A DNA stretch of 64,000 bases from Catalinimonas niigatensis. Lineage in GTDB: Bacteria; Bacteroidota; Bacteroidia; Cytophagales; Cyclobacteriaceae. Numbering within the stretch: the stretch's first letter is position 1; each line of letters begins with the position of its first letter. The notes below the pieces were generated by a model, which made no database searches, was not told where the DNA came from, and was given only the letters and a program-made list of their open reading frames with translations. Shown here in pieces: positions 1 through 8,315 of this stretch. A program made the translations under genes and the position numbers. The DNA is taken from NCBI RefSeq assembly GCF_030506285.1, contig NZ_CP119422.1, forward strand, positions 5,071,501-5,135,500, written 5' to 3'.

Positions 1-967
1 AAGCAATTCCTGCGAGTGCCATTTCCCAGTTAAGTCCATCCAAAATACCCTTTACAAGACTGCCACCAAAAAGCAGCAGAAGTATAGCCAGAAGTATTCG
101 CTCAATCTGATCTGTAAAGTGATGTAGTTCACGGTGGTATTCGTGTCGCATCTCGTAATTGCGTATGGTTACGGCAACCACAAATACCGCCATAAACCCA
201 TAGCCATGAATCATTTCAGTAATGCCATAAGTCATAAGAGTAGTAGAGAATGCCACAAAGCCATCTCTGACATTTTCAAATCCGCCTAGCTTTTCTGGCA
301 ATTTGAAAAACAAATAAATGAATGCCTTTCCCATGCCAAATCCTACTGCTACTCCTGCTACTAATCTGTAAATCAAATCTCTGCCCAGCCATTCAAGAAA
401 CCAGGACTCTCCTGTTTGTGCCGATAATGCCAGTACAATGGCAAGCCAGATAAATGGAAAGGCCATCCCATCATTCATGCCAGCTTCTGTAGTCAAAGCG
501 AGTCGGACGTCATCATTTTCTCCTTCATTGGGTGGCCCTACCTGCACATCCGATGCCAGTACAGGATCGGTGGGGGCAAGAACAGCCCCTAACAATATAG
601 CAGAAGGCAGATTGAAACCCAGAAACCAATAGCCTACGAAAGCAAATATCCCAATGCTTAGCAGCATGGTAATAGTGATCAGACGAAAAGGGACTCTCCA
701 TTCACGAAAGGAAAATCGGTGGTCAATTTTGAGACCTGTGCCCATAAGTGCGACAATGACGATCAACTCAGTCATATGCACTGTAAAGTTCTCCTCCCAT
801 AAAGGATTTGGCCAGGGCAACGTATCAAAAACGCTATACAAAATGATGCCAAGTAGCAAGTACACAATAGAATAGGAAATGCCCATTTTTTTGGCAAGTA
901 TAGGTATCCAGACCATACCAAAAGCAGCGAATCCTACAATGGTTAAACTAAGAATATAGGTATCCAT
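1..967 (-). CDS. Cation:proton antiporter, CPA1/NhaP type (partial, 3' end outside window)
   Basis: The reverse strand is open from an ATG at 965-967 to the left edge, about 322 codons, so the C-terminal part is missing. The translation is a chain of hydrophobic segments. It carries the loop motif APTDPVLASDVQVG near residue 140 and a later AGMNDGMAFPF motif; in CPA1 Na+/H+ exchangers these regions hold the membrane-buried polar and acidic residues that bind the cation. The protein should sit in the inner membrane and exchange Na+ or K+ for protons for pH and salt homeostasis. The family call is from motif reading only; ion specificity cannot be told. It stands alone, with about 500 bp of non-coding DNA upstream that should hold its promoter. 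Confidence 0.85.
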   Translation of the reverse strand, partial: MDTYILSLTIVGFAAFGMVWIPILAKKMGISYSIVYLLLGIILYSVFDTLPWPNPLWEENFTVHMTELIVIVALMGTGLKIDHRFSFREWRVPFRLITITMLLSIGIFAFVGYWFLGFNLPSAILLGAVLAPTDPVLASDVQVGPPNEGENDDVRLALTTEAGMNDGMAFPFIWLAIVLALSAQTGESWFLEWLGRDLIYRLVAGVAVGFGMGKAFIYLFFKLPEKLGGFENVRDGFVAFSTTLMTYGITEMIHGYGFMAVFVVAVTIRNYEMRHEYHRELHHFTDQIERILLAILLLLFGGSLVKGILDGLNWEMALAGIA

Positions 968-1470
968 AAAAAAAATCTATATCAGAATAACATAGAAAAA
1001 ATCTGTCAGTTATTCATAATTCATTAATGTAATGCCATCATTAACTAATTTTATTGAATATAAGTTAGGGCATTGTTAATTTTTATTACAGTCAGATTAC
1101 TTCAAATTTATTCTTTCCAAAAATTGCATACCGTATAACAGTAAGTTGTAGTCTGGGAGTTTTGGATGGAATTCTATGTTCTTGGCGTAAAGAACATATT
1201 TAGAAGCACAGATGAATCTCAGGTATGGAAAGCAGAAGGTCTGCACCTATCTACGCAAGCCATCAAAGACTAAAACTGAGAAGGTTTATCAGAGTTTGCT
1301 GTCATCCGCCTGCGGGTAGGGAGAAGATGGCGGCTTGCCCTTTCCGGAAAAAAGCTCTTTCTCCTGTTTCACCCTACTATTAGCTCTGAATACTCACTGA
1401 AGTTCAGGATGTAAATAAAAATTGACAAATTTTGTAGTTCAGTCTAAAAATCTTTTACAGAGGTATTAGG
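968..1470. other. Non-coding gap
   Basis: There is no convincing reading frame on either strand. The part next to the antiporter start (about 968-1130) is AT-rich and is the likely promoter region for that minus-strand gene, but I found no clean match to the Bacteroidota -33/-7 promoter. The part after about 1290 is more GC-rich and is the trailer of the minus-strand histidine kinase; no hairpin with a T-tract was seen. Confidence 0.5.
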
Positions 1471-3216
1471 TCAGCTTTTGATTTCAAAATGTTTATCATT
1501 CTCATAGACAGTAAGGAAGTAAACTTTAAAAGTAGTACCATAACCTAATTTACTATTGACCTCTATTTTTCCGCTCCTGTTTTCAATGATCCTTTTGATC
1601 ATATAAAGGCCTATGCCTGTACCTGTCGTATGGCTATGCATCCTTTTAAACATTGTAAAGAGTTTAGTTTGTTGCTTTTCGCTTAAGCCCAGCCCATTAT
1701 CTTCTACACTTAAAACGGTATACTCATTTTCTTCAAAAGTCTTTATTCTAATTTCAACAGCACGTTCCGGGTCTCTGTATTTGATTGCATTACTTAGAAG
1801 ATTATAAATGATACTTCTTAGATTGTTTCTAGGGTATAAGATGACGCTTACCTTAAACTCTTCTTTGATCAGGGCCTGAGATTTATCAATATCAGCCTGG
1901 ATATCTTCCTTTATACTCTCTAATATTTCCTTGAAGGACAGTTTCTCGTTTTTATTTTCTATATCCTTCTGAATCCTGGTGATTTCGGTAAGATCGCAAA
2001 TAGTTTGTTTTAGCTTCTGAATGGACCTGTCCAACATACTGAGCAAAGTATTTTCACGCGCATCAATCTTATCCTCTAATTGAGCTTTAAGCATGAGGAT
2101 GATACTCTCAATATTTACAATAGGGTTTTTAAGATCATGAGAAGCGGTGTAGATAAAATTATCTAGATCGGTATTGATGGTCTTTAACTGAGCATACGCT
2201 TTTTCTAATTCTTCCTGTGTTTTTCTTTGCTCTGAGATATCAGTGATCAAGGCAAAAAAACCTTTTACTTTTTCTTCTACCTTATGAGGTATATAATGAA
2301 TAGATACATGCTTCTGCCCGGCATCTTTGTAATCCAATTCAGTTTCAAAATAGATAGTTTTCCCATGAAGTACTTTGTCTATGGTATCCTTTATCTCCAG
2401 ATAGGCGGAAGTTCCCAAAACTTCCTCTACTTTCTTTCCATACACTTCAGAGCGGGTACAACCAAACCACTTTTCATAAGCTTTATTGTTAAAGCGATAT
2501 CTTTCTTTTGAATCTACATAAGAGATAAGTACAGGTAAAGAATCAGTAATAAGCTTTATTTGCTGCTCTCTGTGCTGCAATTCTTGAGTACGTATTTGTA
2601 TCTTGTCTTCTAAGGCTGTATTAGCTTCAATTAATTGTTCTTCTGCAGCCTGAAGTTCTTCCAAAGCGGTGGCTAAATCCTTATTTTTAGCATCCAGTTC
2701 CTTCTGATGCTGCTGAATTTCATTATGATATTTCTCTTGTTCCTCTTTGCGAATGTCCAGAAAAATCTGAAAAGCCATCTGTTCAATACCTGCATAAAAC
2801 ATTTCGAGTTCTTTGGCAATAGAGAGGATAACTCCAGGCTCAGAAGTGTACTGAGGAATAAAGTTGAGCAGAAGAAGCTTTCGGGTATGATTAACCAACG
2901 TAATATCGGCAGCCTGCACTTTGTCTTTGGCTATAAGTGGGTGGGTACCGGATTTCCACTGGAGGAGCGTTTCTTTTGTACTTTCAAAGGCTTCATCATT
3001 TGATAACTGCTCAAAGAACTCATGAAGTGTCTGTTTTGAGAAGTTTACAAACTGTTCCTCAGAAAGATGATCAAATAGCTTTAGCAGAGGAACATTCATC
3101 TCTCTGGAAATCTTAATGCTTTCTATGGCTGCTTCTTCCAGGCAATTAGCCAAAAGAAACTTTCCGTATTTTCTCAAATGAAGAAAACTATGCTGATAAA
3201 TAATAGCGTTAGCCAT
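1471..3216 (-). CDS. PAS-domain sensor histidine kinase
   Basis: A 581-residue two-component sensor kinase. Residues 1-150 are an N-terminal region of unrecognised family. Residues 155-225 look like a coiled coil rich in Glu, Gln and Leu, and residues 225-340 are a PAS sensor with a PAC-like end. The HisKA helix carries the phospho-accepting His360 (ASHDLKNP). The ATPase domain shows the N box around 468-482 (NLLSNAIKY), G1 (DNGLGL, near 506) and G2 (GTGIGLYM, near 532-539). No signal peptide or membrane helix is visible, so it is probably a cytoplasmic sensor. No response regulator lies beside it, so its partner is unknown. In an ATG-start reading the first Met at 3214-3216 is the natural start. 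The signal sensed is not predictable. Confidence 0.88.
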   Translation of the reverse strand: MANAIIYQHSFLHLRKYGKFLLANCLEEAAIESIKISREMNVPLLKLFDHLSEEQFVNFSKQTLHEFFEQLSNDEAFESTKETLLQWKSGTHPLIAKDKVQAADITLVNHTRKLLLLNFIPQYTSEPGVILSIAKELEMFYAGIEQMAFQIFLDIRKEEQEKYHNEIQQHQKELDAKNKDLATALEELQAAEEQLIEANTALEDKIQIRTQELQHREQQIKLITDSLPVLISYVDSKERYRFNNKAYEKWFGCTRSEVYGKKVEEVLGTSAYLEIKDTIDKVLHGKTIYFETELDYKDAGQKHVSIHYIPHKVEEKVKGFFALITDISEQRKTQEELEKAYAQLKTINTDLDNFIYTASHDLKNPIVNIESIILMLKAQLEDKIDARENTLLSMLDRSIQKLKQTICDLTEITRIQKDIENKNEKLSFKEILESIKEDIQADIDKSQALIKEEFKVSVILYPRNNLRSIIYNLLSNAIKYRDPERAVEIRIKTFEENEYTVLSVEDNGLGLSEKQQTKLFTMFKRMHSHTTGTGIGLYMIKRIIENRSGKIEVNSKLGYGTTFKVYFLTVYENDKHFEIKS

Positions 3217-3917
3217 TTTGGACGTAAAAATAATAAAGCACTTGTATAAGTGTGGTTATAAAAACTATAGCTATAAATATAGTATTTTAATAAGAATATG
3301 CTTTCAATATTTTCAGTAAGAAAGGAGTAATCGTGGTATTATCTTATCTATGGTAAAAAGCTTTCGCTAATGAATCTTTACTTTACTTATTTTTATTGTG
3401 TAAAGCTGCTTTAAACCATACGCTGCCAGAGTACTGATATACCTTTGTTCTCGGGATTTTTAGGAATTTTCGCAATGCTCAGCTCAGAATGAGATCTTTT
3501 ATCCACTATAAATTTTCTATGGAATATTCGGTTCTTCCTGACAAAGGATGAGGCTGGGTGAGATAAAAAGTAAACTTCAATACTTCAAATTAAAATTATC
3601 CCTCTCAGCTTTGTATCTACCCGATAATTGAGCTGTAAAAATCAGGTTAGATAAAGAGTGAGGATCTTTTTAACTGGTTTATTATCAAATGGCGTAATAT
3701 GTCGTTGCCAAGCCATTTTTTTACTACCCTCTATTTGTACTTGATTTACATCTGAAACCTTTTCTATGCTTCCTTCAACAGACATGAAGCCAATCTACTG
3801 CACGTGAAAGTACATAAATCCGTGAGTACAAGTTATGCGTATTTTGCTAAATGGATTATTGATATTCAAATATTTAAGCTCGTACTCACGAATCTATGCG
3901 CCATGAACTATAACCTC
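3217..3917. other. Non-coding gap with a distant inverted repeat
   Basis: About 700 bp without a believable gene. The end near 3217 is AT-rich and probably holds the histidine kinase promoter. Near the other end, CGTGAGTAC at 3821-3829 pairs perfectly with GTACTCACG at 3882-3890. The 52-base spacer is too long for an ordinary terminator. It lies about 28 bp past the stop of the minus-strand lipoprotein gene, so a role in ending that transcript is possible but unproven. Confidence 0.45.
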
Positions 3918-4844
3918 TTACTGTACACCCTTTATTCTTTGCAAGCAGTCACATAGTAGACTCCAGTACCAGAAAGGGACAGCTCCGACAAAGTTGATCT
4001 GCTCTCCTTCTCTCTTCATCAAAAAACCATCGGCCATATTGAGATCACCAATTAAGTCGCTATAGGGATTATCGTCCAATAGATTGGAATGACCTACTAT
4101 CAGCAGAACTCCACTCTCCTGAGGGTTTTCTATAATGATATCTTCCAGATTCTGATAAGTGCTGTTAGGAGACACATTATGGGTATGATGGTTGAGACGT
4201 CCATCAATCTGCACAGGAAACTCCACACCCATAAATTCAAAAGTCTGTTTTGCCCGGCAAAATTCACTACTTATGCCTAAGGAGACGGGCATTTTGACTT
4301 TTGTAATGTTATTTCCAATAGTTTTTGCTTTGTACTTGCCATTGTCGTCTATCTGTCTGGCTATGTCAGGATCACAGGACATCCACCAATCTTGTATACC
4401 TGACTCATCCCCTACATCTTCCCCTGTATTGGCATTGACATGTCTTAGAACCAGAATAAAATTATCACTTTCTTCCTCCATATGGGACAAGGCATATATA
4501 GTATTTTTTGCTTCCTGAGGATGTGGAGTAACTACCACAGGTAGAAGGTCGCTTTCTTCGTTCTCCCAGTTAATCCTGACCCAGTACAAGCCGGGCTCAT
4601 ATTGGCCTGTCACATTTCCTGATTCACTAATGTCCATGGTAGTTTTGTCCTCTGCTGGTACAAATGTGGCAGAATCAGTGGTTTCAATAGAAAAGTTGAT
4701 TCCCTCTGCATGATATTCCGTGTAGAAAATTCCCTCACTAAATTCCTCAGAAGCAATGTAATGATCAGGCTCATTATCTTCTTCTTCGCAGGCTATCAGC
4801 AGAAAGAAGAGCATAAAAAATGGTAATAAGGATTTGATAGACAT
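3918..4844 (-). CDS. Lipoprotein with histidine-phosphatase (phosphoglycerate mutase-like) domain
   Basis: 308 residues with a short lipoprotein signal ending in LLIAC (Cys19), so probably membrane-anchored and periplasm- or surface-facing. Residues 25-110 form an uncharacterised beta-rich region. From about 128 the histidine phosphatase core can be traced: a LRH motif with Arg134-His135 where the phospho-accepting His is expected, SSEFCRAKQT with Arg197, and VGHSN with His252. The usual RHG of the family reads RHV here. The fold call is inferred from the order and spacing of these motifs. The substrate is unknown; secreted members of the branch act on varied phosphate esters. It has no operon partner. 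An alternative is a degenerate, non-catalytic member of the fold. Confidence 0.7.
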   Translation of the reverse strand: MSIKSLLPFFMLFFLLIACEEEDNEPDHYIASEEFSEGIFYTEYHAEGINFSIETTDSATFVPAEDKTTMDISESGNVTGQYEPGLYWVRINWENEESDLLPVVVTPHPQEAKNTIYALSHMEEESDNFILVLRHVNANTGEDVGDESGIQDWWMSCDPDIARQIDDNGKYKAKTIGNNITKVKMPVSLGISSEFCRAKQTFEFMGVEFPVQIDGRLNHHTHNVSPNSTYQNLEDIIIENPQESGVLLIVGHSNLLDDNPYSDLIGDLNMADGFLMKREGEQINFVGAVPFWYWSLLCDCLQRIKGVQ

Positions 4845-5273
4845 AATCTTTTGATGTGTAGTGTGAATTATTTTTTTGTAAAAAAGTAGAAAAATGCAAT
4901 TAAGATATGTAAAAAAAAGTCAAAATTTAATTTGGAGGCAAATTGATTTTTAAAAATGCCAACAAAGATTAGTTGTGAATTCGTAAAATCTCATCAAAAA
5001 ACTTGCCAAAGCTAATATTTATTGCATTAAAACTATATCAAAACTCATCATGTTGCATGTATAATTAAAAAGAAGGCTGCATGGTTAGTTTATATTTTTA
5101 ATTCTGGTATACATGTTTACTGAAATGCATTCATCAAATTAGAATTGTATTTACAGTAAAAAGAGATAATGTAATTATTATTTTATTTTTTAAGTTTTTT
5201 TCGTGAAAAATTTCATTAAAAGGAAAATTAATATTAACTTGGTTTTATAAAAACACGCTTTTGCGTCAGTAGT
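4845..5273. other. AT-rich divergent promoter region
   Basis: About 430 bp of very AT-rich DNA between the minus-strand phosphatase lipoprotein and the plus-strand adenylate ligase. Both genes should be transcribed out of it. I see no reading frame, no clear palindrome and no clean promoter match. Confidence 0.5.
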
Positions 5274-6554
5274 ATGAATAATGTACACTTTCTTTATAAT
5301 TATCTTTCCAGATCTACCTTTTTCTTTCGCAGAGAGGTTTCAAAAATTTTAGCCTATCATGAATATGATGAGATAAAGTTGCTGGAAAAAAAGAATAAAG
5401 AATTTCTGAAACTACTTCATTTAGCGTACCAGAAATCCTCTTTTTATAAACTACACTACGACAAGCATGGGGTTGATATCAAGCAGATCAAATCTATTGC
5501 GGATATGGATAAACTCCCACCAATTAGCAAAGAAGATATACGTTTACACACCGATAAAATCAAATTGCCTCAACTGTCTTACACTGTGAAGGGGCACACA
5601 AGCGGTACTTCAGGCACTCCTCTTACAGTATATCGCAATTACTCTTCTGTGATCAAAGAAAATGCGTATTTATGGGCACACCGTATGTTGTTCGGACATA
5701 TGCCTGGTATGAAAGCCATTTCTTTAAGAGGAGATTTGGATACAAAAACCAGAGAAAAGTTTGATCCATTTACCAATACACTTTATTTATCAAGCTATCA
5801 GCTTAATGAAAAGACGATTGACTGGTATTTTGAAAGGATCGCAGAATTTGAACCCCATGCCCTCTACAGTTACCCCAGCTCGGTAGAAACACTTTGTAAT
5901 TTATTTGAAGCAAAAAAATATCAGCTTAATGTAGGAACAATTTTTACTTCCTCAGAAACAGTCTATGATTTTCAAAGAGAAAAAGCATATGATATACTGG
6001 GAGCACCTATTGTTGATTGGTATGGTAATGCGGAGAGGACAATTGCTTTAGAACAAACCAAAACAGGCACCTATAGGGAAGCTCCTTTGTACTCTATCAA
6101 TGAATTTTATCATGATCATCTTATAACTACCAGTCTGATAAACAACATTTTTCCATTGATTCGCTACATAGTAGATGATGTCATCCATCTGGAGCCCGCA
6201 AGCGATAATACATTAGAAATAAAAGATATTCAGGGAAGGAAAGATGACTACTTAATTTTTACAGATGGAACCAGAGTAGGGCGAATGAGTGGTACCCTTA
6301 AAGGGATACAGCATATTAAGTATACTCAATTTGTACAGGATGAACTTGATTGTTTTGTAGTTAATGTAGTTCCTGCTCAAGGGTTTTCTCAAGAAGATGA
6401 AGATCTTCTGAGAGAAAAAATAAAAAGTAAAGTTGGTCAGGTTCCTTTTGAAATAAAAAAAGTAAACGAAAATAGTATCCTGCGTACCAGAGCTGGAAAA
6501 TATAAATTGATCATTAATAACTTTTCCAAAAGAGAAGTTAATGTATTAGTATAA
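5274..6554 (+). CDS. Phenylacetate-CoA ligase/CapK family adenylate-forming protein
   Basis: 426 residues, close to the usual length of the PaaK/CapK branch of the acyl-adenylate superfamily. The phosphate-binding loop TSGTSGTP is clear at 109-116. YGNAER near 254 fits the A5-type motif and GRMSGTLKG the C-terminal hinge area. Such proteins activate a carboxylate with ATP and transfer it to CoA or another acceptor; CapK relatives act in polysaccharide or exopolymer synthesis. The protein is soluble, with no signal peptide. It stands alone between long gaps, so context does not help choose a substrate. The first ATG at 5274 is taken as start; a hydrophobic stretch near the N-terminus is too short for a membrane anchor. 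Confidence 0.8.
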   Translation: MNNVHFLYNYLSRSTFFFRREVSKILAYHEYDEIKLLEKKNKEFLKLLHLAYQKSSFYKLHYDKHGVDIKQIKSIADMDKLPPISKEDIRLHTDKIKLPQLSYTVKGHTSGTSGTPLTVYRNYSSVIKENAYLWAHRMLFGHMPGMKAISLRGDLDTKTREKFDPFTNTLYLSSYQLNEKTIDWYFERIAEFEPHALYSYPSSVETLCNLFEAKKYQLNVGTIFTSSETVYDFQREKAYDILGAPIVDWYGNAERTIALEQTKTGTYREAPLYSINEFYHDHLITTSLINNIFPLIRYIVDDVIHLEPASDNTLEIKDIQGRKDDYLIFTDGTRVGRMSGTLKGIQHIKYTQFVQDELDCFVVNVVPAQGFSQEDEDLLREKIKSKVGQVPFEIKKVNENSILRTRAGKYKLIINNFSKREVNVLV

Positions 6555-6571
6555 TTTTCCTGATAGTATAA

Positions 6572-6730
6572 CGCGAGTTAGAGCCCAATACCATTGACTC
6601 AATTCATCAAACCAAAAAAGTTGAGCAGATCTGCCATAGCCGTGGTAGCCTGAAAAACTCTCTTGCAGAACATGTCCTGCCCGGAGAAACTGCTCTGAAG
6701 ACCTACACCTTCAATCTGCTCAAGCATTAA
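6572..6730 (+). pseudogene. Possible fragment of a lost gene
   Basis: A frame of 52 codons open between two TAA codons with no start codon. It encodes a charged, helix-prone peptide containing QTKKVEQICHSRGSLKNSL and ending in FNLLKH. It reads like the C-terminal end of a once longer protein, perhaps a transposase, but I do not recognise the family. The frame lies between the stop of the adenylate ligase and the terminator of the DUF4397 gene. It could be chance. Confidence 0.2.
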
Positions 6731-6755
6731 ATCTATGCCTAACTAAGATTATTTG

Positions 6756-6783
6756 AAAAAATATGCAGCAAAGTAGCTGCATA
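6756..6783 (-). terminator. Intrinsic terminator of the DUF4397 gene
   Basis: The arms TATGCAGC (6762-6769) and GCTGCATA (6776-6783) pair perfectly over 8 bp around a 6-base loop. On the minus strand the hairpin is followed at once by six T residues (A-tract 6756-6761 on the plus strand). It starts 13 bp past the stop codon of the minus-strand gene at 6796. Confidence 0.85.
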
Positions 6784-6795
6784 CTCCTATTATCT

Positions 6796-7503
6796 CTATT
6801 GATTGCGTATGACCTGAATACTCAGACCATTGGAATTTCCGGCAGGTGGCGCTACAAATCCTCTGGCAATAACAGTATACACTCCTCCTGATTCTAGCTC
6901 AGTCTCAGGTACTGACACCAAAGCTTCATCACTGGCAGTTGCAGTGAGTATCATGCTATAATCATCAGCATTAAGTTCAGTAAACGCGCTGGCCTGTTTA
7001 AATGACCGATTAGTAAATGAAGCAGTACTATTTTCTACGGAAAAATCTACCGCAGGAGCATCAGGAGATAAATGAACAAAACGTATCCAGACTTTATCCG
7101 CTGCGGGAGCTTCGGTGCTATCCTCAACGATTAAGGTAGAAAGCTCCTCTACCTCATCAATCAAAAATACCGAATAGGCTTTATCAGGTTGAAAATTATA
7201 GGTAGTATCTGCCAATACATTACTGGCATTATGTTCACTAATTTCCATCTCACGGTTTCCCGTATAAAATCGCAGATAGCCAAAATAATCCGTGTATTCC
7301 ATAGCCTGATTGAAAAGGAGCTTATTGTCTAATACTACATCCAGATCGGGAGCATTGGGAGAAGCATGGAAAATGGATACATAAGCCACAGGCGCTGGAT
7401 CTACTGCATCATCATCGTCTAAGCAACTCGTCATTATCAGCAATATTAGCATGCTACTAAGGATGGATAATGATGGTTTAAAAACACTCAAATTTGTTTT
7501 CAT
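6796..7503 (-). CDS. DUF4397 domain lipoprotein
   Basis: 235 residues with a lipoprotein signal ending LLIMTSC (Cys27) and an acidic stretch just after it, as is common for exported Bacteroidota lipoproteins. Two tandem beta-sandwich units follow: YVSIFHASPNAPDLDVVLD near 41-59 and the parallel FVHLSPDAPAVDFSVE near 142-157. The repeated HxSPxAPxxD pattern is the hallmark of DUF4397. The family is extracellular and thought to be structural or adhesive; no catalytic site is evident. It is a single gene with its own terminator. The start is the first ATG, directly before a Lys-containing n-region. Confidence 0.85.
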   Translation of the reverse strand: MKTNLSVFKPSLSILSSMLILLIMTSCLDDDDAVDPAPVAYVSIFHASPNAPDLDVVLDNKLLFNQAMEYTDYFGYLRFYTGNREMEISEHNASNVLADTTYNFQPDKAYSVFLIDEVEELSTLIVEDSTEAPAADKVWIRFVHLSPDAPAVDFSVENSTASFTNRSFKQASAFTELNADDYSMILTATASDEALVSVPETELESGGVYTVIARGFVAPPAGNSNGLSIQVIRNQ

Positions 7504-8266
7504 TGGGTTAAAAAAATTTAGTCTAACAAAATTACTTCTTCATTTTAATCCTGAGACACCAGGTATGAATTAAAGGTTGGAAGAGGAGATAGCGAAAAAA
7601 AGACAGTATACTAATAGTAAAACAGTAGGCACAGAAATAGAATCTACTATTGAGGTATCGGTCATCAAAAGCTGTTAGTAATCTGGTAAAGAGACTTGAA
7701 GGACGCAGCTCAAGAAAATTGCAGTAGGAATTTTTAGAATTAAAACATTACTACCGAGGTAGGCTCTTTTTTATCTTAGAGTAGCTTTTGAAAAATCATG
7801 TTACTTTCAGGCCATAGTAAGTTCTTCTCCTGCCAAACAGTTGAAGTGGGAAACTTGGAAAAGAAAAAATCTGTAGTTTCAAAATAAAAAACTATGGACT
7901 TTCAATTCAATAAGAGTTACACAAAGTCGTTGATGAATTGTCGTTGAGCTTCAAGGAACAAAACTGTCTTAGGCTGTAGAGCGAGTTCAGATACTGAAAA
8001 TGAGTCAAAGAAGCAAGTTTCTGAAAGGCCCTCACTACGTAGAACAGTAGTTCCACGCGGATGTGTTTTAATCACTGAGATTTGTCTGACAAAAAACTTT
8101 TCTGCGGGGCTGCCCTAGCCTGACAACATTGCTTGATGTTCTTCCTAAATTAACCAGCTTTGTGTAACTCCTGACCTAAATAGAGATTGTTATGTTTTCC
8201 TTTTAAACAGATAAGGGGCCACTCTGACTGAGTTGCAACCCCTTAAAATTATCAGAATAATGTCTA
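7504..8266. other. Non-coding gap containing a MITE-like element
   Basis: No reading frame is supported on either strand. The stretch includes a 257-bp segment bounded by perfect 13-bp inverted repeats (7914-8170), listed separately. The part next to 7504 should hold the promoter of the minus-strand DUF4397 gene. Confidence 0.5.
7914..8170. mobile_element. Short element with 13-bp terminal inverted repeats (MITE-like or IS remnant)
   Basis: GAGTTACACAAAG at 7914-7926 is matched perfectly by its reverse complement CTTTGTGTAACTC at 8158-8170. The interior of about 230 bp has stops in all frames and no transposase. Ends containing TTACACAAA resemble those of IS256/Mutator-type elements, so this may be an internally deleted copy or a MITE moved in trans. 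I see no target-site duplication in the immediate flanks, so it is probably old. No other copy was noticed in the window. Confidence 0.5.
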
Positions 8267-8308
8267 ATGCGTTTGGAGATACAGTTTAAACCGTATCTCC
8301 GAACGCAT
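8267..8308 (-). terminator. Strong hairpin after the SusD gene
   Basis: The arms 8267-8282 and 8293-8308 pair over 16 bp with a single G-T type mismatch around a 10-base loop. The hairpin starts 8 bp past the SusD stop codon on the minus strand. No T-tract follows, so it may act as a transcript-stabilising 3' end as much as a terminator. Confidence 0.7.
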
Positions 8309-8315
8309 ACTTAAA

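Noticed and set aside
1103-1110. CAAATTTA, the complement of a Bacteroidota -7 element, upstream of the antiporter.
   Set aside because: No TTG/TTTG -33 element lies at the right distance, so it is not called a promoter.
3821-3890. CGTGAGTAC/GTACTCACG inverted repeat considered as mobile-element ends.
   Set aside because: The arms enclose only 52 bases with no coding content and no flanking duplication; it is mentioned only within the gap.
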